Positions 59,584-64,000 of a DNA stretch of 64,000 nucleotides are shown here, in pieces. The notes below the pieces were generated by a model. That model was given only the letters and a program-made list of their open reading frames with translations, was not told the origin of the DNA and searched no databases. The stretch spans positions 1,302,001 through 1,366,000 of the forward strand of contig NZ_CP096258.1 of assembly GCF_023205015.1 (NCBI RefSeq), written 5' to 3'. The stretch comes from Providencia rettgeri. GTDB taxonomy: Bacteria > Pseudomonadota > Gammaproteobacteria > Enterobacterales > Enterobacteriaceae. Position 1 is the stretch's first letter, and every line of letters begins with the position of its first letter. The translations under genes and the position numbers were made by a program.

Positions 59584-60471
59584 CTAGGTCACTTTTTCGA
59601 TTTTTGACTTTGGCACCGCTGTAGAGGTGGAACCAATAGAAGCACAAACAATACATAATAATGCTAACCATTGAGTCATCGTTAAGTGCTCATTTAGGAA
59701 AACAATTCCTAAAAATGCGCCCATACAAGGTTCTAGGCTCATCAATGTACCAAAAGTTCGGGCAGGCAAACGCGTTAGCGCGATCATTTCTAATGTATAA
59801 GGAAATGCGGTTGATAAAATCGCGACTGCTAGTGCAATGGGTAAAATTGAGGGATCAAACATCACTTCTACCCCGGTTTGCATTAAGCCGATCGGGAAGA
59901 AAATCATCGCAGAAATAAATGAACCGATAGCCACGGTGGCCGCACCATAGCCGGCTCCCGCTCGTTGGCCAAATATAATATACAATCCCCAACAGACACC
60001 AGCTCCGAGAGCATAGATGGCACCGAGTGTATCAATGGACTCAATATTATCGCCAATTGGAAGCAAAAATAGTAACCCAACGATAACAAGGGCTATCCAC
60101 AAAAAATCAATTGGGCGGCGGGAGGAGAACATTGCAACAGCTAAAGGGCCAGTGAACTCTAGTGCAACGGCTATTCCTAATGGAATGCGCTCAAGGGAAA
60201 GGTAAAATAAATAATTCATCGTACCTAGGGATAAGCCGTAGGCTAGCAGTGGAACTAACGAGCTTCTTCTGAATTTTAAACGCCAAGGTTTAAAAATAAC
60301 AAATAATATAATCGTAGCAAGCAATAAACGTAAACCAGTAACACCGGGAGCGCCGATAACAGGAAATAAAGTTTTAGCTAAAGAAGCTCCGCTTTGAATA
60401 GAGGTCATAGCAAGCAGTAATAACCCTATAGGTAATAGCGGAAATGCGCTCTTTTTAGTGTCGGCAGACAT
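59584..60471 (-). CDS. rhtA: threonine/homoserine exporter RhtA
   Basis: RhtA is an EamA/DMT-family inner-membrane exporter of threonine and homoserine. Ten hydrophobic helices in two EamA repeats are visible, with MTSIQSGASLAKTLFPVIGA and GVTGLRLLLATIILFVIFKPWR early on, and EFTGPLAVAMFSSRRP near residue 110. The 295 residues equal E. coli RhtA, and synteny next to dps supports the assignment. Confidence 0.93.
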   Translation of the reverse strand: MSADTKKSAFPLLPIGLLLLAMTSIQSGASLAKTLFPVIGAPGVTGLRLLLATIILFVIFKPWRLKFRRSSLVPLLAYGLSLGTMNYLFYLSLERIPLGIAVALEFTGPLAVAMFSSRRPIDFLWIALVIVGLLFLLPIGDNIESIDTLGAIYALGAGVCWGLYIIFGQRAGAGYGAATVAIGSFISAMIFFPIGLMQTGVEVMFDPSILPIALAVAILSTAFPYTLEMIALTRLPARTFGTLMSLEPCMGAFLGIVFLNEHLTMTQWLALLCIVCASIGSTSTAVPKSKIEKVT

Positions 60472-60794
60472 AAATAAGTAAACCTCGGAAAACGTAACTT
60501 AATTGATAATAAATATTTAGAAAATAATTATTCAGTGATGAAAAATAATTTCTTAAAGATTATCTCATAAAACAGCACGGTTTTATATTTGTTTATGGTT
60601 TAGCTATATAGAATAAGGGGGTAAATGTGCTCTATTGGTTGCCAACATGTTGGTTTAGGTGAATAGCAGTGCTATAAACATGAATTAGTCTCATTTTATT
60701 ATGGCGAAGAGTGAAGCTTGAGCTTCTTTATTAGGCTCGTATAATTCAGTGCTCTAACTAAAAAGTCACAATAAAAATGGAAAATGAGGAACAA
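60472..60794. other. intergenic region between rhtA and the LOG gene
   Basis: I see no gene in these roughly 320 AT-rich bases. A perfect palindrome CCAACATGTTGG lies at 60642-60653 and could be an operator. In E. coli ompX stands in this neighbourhood; it is not here. Confidence 0.5.
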
Positions 60795-61370
60795 ATGGGA
60801 AAAATTAAAAGTATTGCAGTGTATTGTGGTTCCAGTATGGGAAAAAATAAGGTCTATCAACAAAAAGCCATTGAGTTTGCTAAAGAAATGGTTAAACGTG
60901 ATATCACGTTAGTCTATGGTGGAGCGAGTGTGGGGATTATGGGAATGGTTGCTGATACCGTATTGTCATTAGGTGGTAAGGCGATTGGTGTGATCCCATC
61001 ATTGCTAGAAGAACGTGAAATTTCTCATAAGAATTTAACTGAGCTGTATAAAGTTGAAACGATGCATCAGCGTAAAAGTAAAATGATTGAACTTGCCGAT
61101 GCTTTTGTCGCTTTACCTGGCGGTTATGGCACGCTTGAAGAGTACGCAGAAGTCTTTACTTGGAGCCAAATTGGTTTACATACTAAGCCATGTGCGTTGT
61201 TTAATATTAATAATTATTGGCAACCATTGATAGATATGACAAATAAAATGGCGGATGAAGGTTTCCTACATGAGAAATATCGTCATATGGCGATTGTGAA
61301 TGATTCTTCCGCTGAGTTATTAGAAAGTTTTGAATCTTATGTTGCCCCACCAATTAAAACCTACGACTAG
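60795..61370 (+). CDS. LOG family protein (TIGR00730), putative nucleotide 5'-monophosphate phosphoribohydrolase
   Basis: The 191-residue protein has the two signatures of the LOG family: YGGASVGIMG at residues 41-50 and PGGYGTLEE at 108-116. Plant LOG and several bacterial homologues cleave cytokinin ribotides or nucleoside monophosphates to base and ribose 5-phosphate. The natural substrate here is unknown. The ATG at 60795 is preferred because GAGGA lies just upstream; a six-residue extension to 60777 has no ribosome site. It is followed at a 30-base gap by a GNAT gene. Confidence 0.9.
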   Translation: MGKIKSIAVYCGSSMGKNKVYQQKAIEFAKEMVKRDITLVYGGASVGIMGMVADTVLSLGGKAIGVIPSLLEEREISHKNLTELYKVETMHQRKSKMIELADAFVALPGGYGTLEEYAEVFTWSQIGLHTKPCALFNINNYWQPLIDMTNKMADEGFLHEKYRHMAIVNDSSAELLESFESYVAPPIKTYD

Positions 61371-61400
61371 CGTTAATATCAAAATCACAGAGAGGAATGC

Positions 61401-61862
61401 ATGCTGATAAGGGAAGCTATTAAAAGTGATATAGAATCCATTTTATCGCTTTACCAAATTTTGTTTTCGGAAATGGCACTGCTTGACCCTGAGCGCTTAC
61501 AACCTGCAGAGCAGGCTGGGGAATTTATTGAAAATGCGATTATCGATGATAAATTTTATTTGTTAGTTGCTGTATTTAACGGTGAGATTAAAGGTTTTTG
61601 CATCGCGCAACAACAAGTTTCAGATCCTTATAACTGCATTGTTCCTCGAAATTTTGGTTATATTTTTGACTTAGTGGTTGACCCCAATTTCCGTGGTGAA
61701 AAAGCAGGACAAAAATTACTCGATGGCATGAAAGCATGGGCGAAGAGTAGGCAGTTTAGCCACTTGGAGCTGTCGGTATTAGCGCAAAATCGTAAAGCCA
61801 TTAAGTTTTATGAACGAGAAGGGCTAACAGAAATCAGCCGTACTATGGGGATCACGCTTTAG
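61401..61862 (+). CDS. GNAT family N-acetyltransferase
   Basis: The 153-residue protein has the GNAT fold: LIREAIKSDIESILSLYQ as first strand and helix, FDLVVDPNFRGEKAGQKLLDGM near residue 95 as acetyl-CoA binding motif A (Arg/Gln-x-x-Gly pattern replaced by RGEKAG), and AIKFYEREGL near the C-terminus. GAGAGGA precedes the ATG. Substrate unknown. It is probably cotranscribed with the LOG gene. Confidence 0.87.
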   Translation: MLIREAIKSDIESILSLYQILFSEMALLDPERLQPAEQAGEFIENAIIDDKFYLLVAVFNGEIKGFCIAQQQVSDPYNCIVPRNFGYIFDLVVDPNFRGEKAGQKLLDGMKAWAKSRQFSHLELSVLAQNRKAIKFYEREGLTEISRTMGITL

Positions 61863-62096
61863 TTTGGCATTTAGTCAGCCTTTCCTTCCGTGTTAATCAA
61901 TTTGCTGAAAACAGCACAAGATCTAAGCGGCGTAATATGGCATAATGCGCCGCTATTTATACCTGTCGTACTCTAATGACCATGCATGGAATGTATTTCG
62001 CTGCTCAAATCACTATTTTGGGTTGTTTTGCACGCCGCAGTCATGGGCCTCTAATCATCGCAGGCTATTTTACACCGTTTAATTTAAGGCATAGCA

Positions 62097-63695
62097 GTGT
62101 TAACAACGAACAATATCACTATGCAGTTTGGCAGTAAGCCACTGTTTGAAAACATTTCAGTTAAATTTGGCACAGGCAACCGTTATGGTTTGATCGGCGC
62201 AAATGGCGCGGGTAAATCCACATTTATGAAGATCTTAGGGGGAGATTTAACCCCTACAGCTGGAAATGTGAGCACGACTGATCCAAATGAGCGTATTGGT
62301 AAACTTCGCCAAGATCAGTTCGCATTTGAAGAATTTACCGTACTTGATACCGTGATTATGGGTCATAGCGAGCTGTGGGACGTCAAACAAGAGCGCGATA
62401 GAATCTACGCCTTACCTGAAATGAGCGAAGAAGACGGCTACCGAGTGGCTGATCTCGAGGTCGCTTATGGTGAAATGGACGGTTATAGCGCGGAAGCTCG
62501 TGCCGGTGAATTATTGTTGGGTGTAGGTATTCCTGTCGAACAACACTATGGGCCGATGAGTGAAGTTGCACCTGGCTGGAAACTGCGTGTACTGTTGGCA
62601 CAAGCCCTATTTTCTGACCCAGATATTTTATTACTCGATGAGCCGACGAACAACTTGGATATCGATACGATTCGTTGGTTAGAGCAAGTGCTGAACGATC
62701 GTAACTGCACGATGATCATTATTTCCCATGATAGGCACTTTTTGAATACCGTATGTACGCACATGGCTGACCTAGATTACGGTGAATTGCGTTTATTCAC
62801 AGGTAACTATGATGAATATATGATTGCGGCAACCCAAGCGCGTGAGCGCCTATTATCGGATAACGCGAAGAAAAAAGCGCAAATTGCTGAATTACAGTCT
62901 TTCGTTAGCCGCTTTAGCGCGAATGCCTCTAAGTCGAAACAAGCGACTTCTCGTGCACGTCAAATTGATAAAATTCAATTGGATGAGGTGAAAGCGTCTA
63001 GCCGTCAAAACCCATTCATTCGTTTTGAACAAGAGAAAAAATTGTTCCGAAATGCACTTGAATTAGAAGCAGTGACCAATGGTTATGATCAAGGGCCATT
63101 ATTCAAAAACGTCAATTTATTATTGGAAGTTGGCGAAAAAATGGCGGTTATTGGTGCTAATGGTATCGGTAAAACGACATTCTTAAAAACGTTGGTGGGC
63201 GAGCAGCCTGCAACGAGCGGAATGGTTAAATGGTCAGAAAACAGTAACATTGGTTACTATGCCCAAGACCACGCAGAAGATTTTGAAACAGATTTAACCG
63301 TGTTTGACTGGATGAGTCAGTGGAAAAATGAAGGGGATGACGAGCAAGCGGTGCGCAGTATTTTAGGCCGTTTACTGTTTTCTCAAGATGACATTAAAAA
63401 GAAAGTTAAAGTGTTATCCGGTGGTGAACAAGGGCGTATGTTATTTGGCAAGTTAATGATGCAACAGCCAAACATTTTGATTATGGATGAACCAACCAAC
63501 CACTTGGATATGGAATCCATCGAGTCATTAAACTTAGCCCTCGAATTATACAAAGGAACGTTAATTTTCGTTTCCCATGACCGTGAGTTTGTTAGCTCGT
63601 TAGCGAGCCGTATTTTAGAAATCAAAGAAGATAAAGTAATTGATTTCAAAGGTAGTTATGATGAATACCTGACAAGCCAAGGTGTCGTTCTTTAA
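62097..63695 (+). CDS. ybiT: ABC-F family ATPase YbiT
   Basis: YbiT is a soluble ABC-F protein with two ABC domains that act on the ribosome rather than in transport. Walker A motifs are GANGAGKS near residue 35 and GANGIGKT near residue 355; signatures are those of the family, with LSGGEQGRMLFGKLM in the second. The linker (about residues 245-300) is Lys/Ala/Ser-rich. The GTG start at 62097 gives MLTTNNITMQFG, matching E. coli YbiT, with AAGG eight bases upstream. Length 532 (530 in E. coli). Confidence 0.95.
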   Translation: MLTTNNITMQFGSKPLFENISVKFGTGNRYGLIGANGAGKSTFMKILGGDLTPTAGNVSTTDPNERIGKLRQDQFAFEEFTVLDTVIMGHSELWDVKQERDRIYALPEMSEEDGYRVADLEVAYGEMDGYSAEARAGELLLGVGIPVEQHYGPMSEVAPGWKLRVLLAQALFSDPDILLLDEPTNNLDIDTIRWLEQVLNDRNCTMIIISHDRHFLNTVCTHMADLDYGELRLFTGNYDEYMIAATQARERLLSDNAKKKAQIAELQSFVSRFSANASKSKQATSRARQIDKIQLDEVKASSRQNPFIRFEQEKKLFRNALELEAVTNGYDQGPLFKNVNLLLEVGEKMAVIGANGIGKTTFLKTLVGEQPATSGMVKWSENSNIGYYAQDHAEDFETDLTVFDWMSQWKNEGDDEQAVRSILGRLLFSQDDIKKKVKVLSGGEQGRMLFGKLMMQQPNILIMDEPTNHLDMESIESLNLALELYKGTLIFVSHDREFVSSLASRILEIKEDKVIDFKGSYDEYLTSQGVVL

Positions 63696-63717
63696 ATCTG
63701 GTTTTTGGATGAAAAAC

Positions 63718-63745
63718 AAAAAGCCCTCAATTTTGAGGGCTTTTT
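63718..63745. terminator. bidirectional terminator between ybiT and the YjdM-like gene
   Basis: AAAAGCCCTCAA pairs perfectly with TTGAGGGCTTTT around TT, with A and T runs on the two sides. Confidence 0.93.
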
Positions 63746-63761
63746 AATGGGCGAAGTAAAC

Positions 63762-64000
63762 TTAGTTTTTCTTCACAAACTCAGATTTCAATTTCATTTG
63801 ACCGAAACCATCAATCTTACAGTCGATATTGTGGTCGCCCTCGACCAAACGGATACCTTTAACGCGGGTACCGATTTTTAGCATTGAAGAGCTACCTTTG
63901 ACTTTGAGATCTTTAATCACGGTGATGGTATCGCCATCAGCTAGCAGGTTGCCATTGGCATCTTTTACAATCAATTCATCAATATCAGCTACAGGCTCGG
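63762..64000 (-). CDS. yjdM: YjdM/PhnA-like protein, C-terminal part
   Basis: The frame is open to the window edge, so the start and the N-terminal zinc ribbon lie outside. The visible residues (ELIVKDANGNLLADGDTITV, then KDLKVKGSSSMLKIGTRVKG and the end MKLKSEFVKKN) are nearly those of E. coli YjdM, a small protein once called PhnA. It is associated by name with alkylphosphonate use, but its function is not established. Confidence 0.92.
   Translation of the reverse strand, partial: EPVADIDELIVKDANGNLLADGDTITVIKDLKVKGSSSMLKIGTRVKGIRLVEGDHNIDCKIDGFGQMKLKSEFVKKN

Noticed and set aside
61980..62150. Short frame starting MTMHGMYFAAQ upstream of and overlapping ybiT
   Set aside because: It runs into ybiT in another frame with no ribosome site; a leader peptide is possible but not supported.

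Overview
The window is a chromosomal segment of a low-GC enteric gammaproteobacterium. Protein sequences and gene order follow the E. coli K-12 segment from sucCD through cydAB, tol-pal, nadA, aroG, gpmA, mod, bio, uvrB, moa, ybhFSR, rhlE and dinG to ybiT. Codon use is AT-leaning, the tRNA-Lys cluster is short, and ERIC-like repeats and a HasR-type haem locus are present. This suggests Morganellaceae, most likely Providencia; the genus is an inference from general resemblance, not from a search.

Layout. 1-5.2 kb: end of sucC, sucD, then the cytochrome bd operon cydABX-ybgE behind a long AT-rich leader with an FNR-like site. 5.2-10.7 kb: ybgC-tolQRA and tolB-pal-cpoB, the cell-envelope Tol-Pal machine. 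10.7-11.4 kb: two identical tRNA-Lys genes followed by two tRNA-Lys-derived repeats. 11.5-19.8 kb: core genes nadA-pnuC (with a NadR-like operator), aroG and gpmA, mixed with lineage-specific genes: an ANT(6)-like nucleotidyltransferase, an unrecognised helical protein, a membrane protein and a CPBP protease. 19.9-26.7 kb: modEF, acrZ and modABC (with a ModE-like operator). A gene for a predicted CE-clan cysteine protease resembling secreted deubiquitinases is inserted between acrZ and modA. 26.8-37.8 kb: ybhA, pgl, divergent bioA / bioBFCD around a BirA-like operator, uvrB with LexA and DnaA sites, and the YvcK-like gene. 38.1-42.4 kb: an ECF sigma factor, its FecR-type regulator and a HasR-like haem receptor, each end carrying a Fur-like site. 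42.8-46 kb: a molybdenum-cofactor riboswitch, moaACDE (no moaB) and a BI-1 family protein. 46.1-52 kb: ybhRSFG exporter and its TetR regulator CecR. 52.3-64 kb: rhlE, dusC, a GlsB-type protein, sseA, a 53-residue membrane ORF, dinG, dps, rhtA, a LOG-family gene, a GNAT, ybiT and the end of a yjdM-like gene.

Functional links. Molybdate uptake (modABC), its regulator (modE) and molybdopterin synthesis (moaACDE under a Moco riboswitch) all lie here. NAD synthesis and salvage (nadA, pnuC) share one operator. Biotin synthesis is complete from KAPA onward. The most unusual items are the predicted effector-like CE protease, the structured tRNA-derived repeats and the HasISR-like locus with no adjacent haemophore gene. 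I saw no CRISPR array, insertion sequence or prophage.
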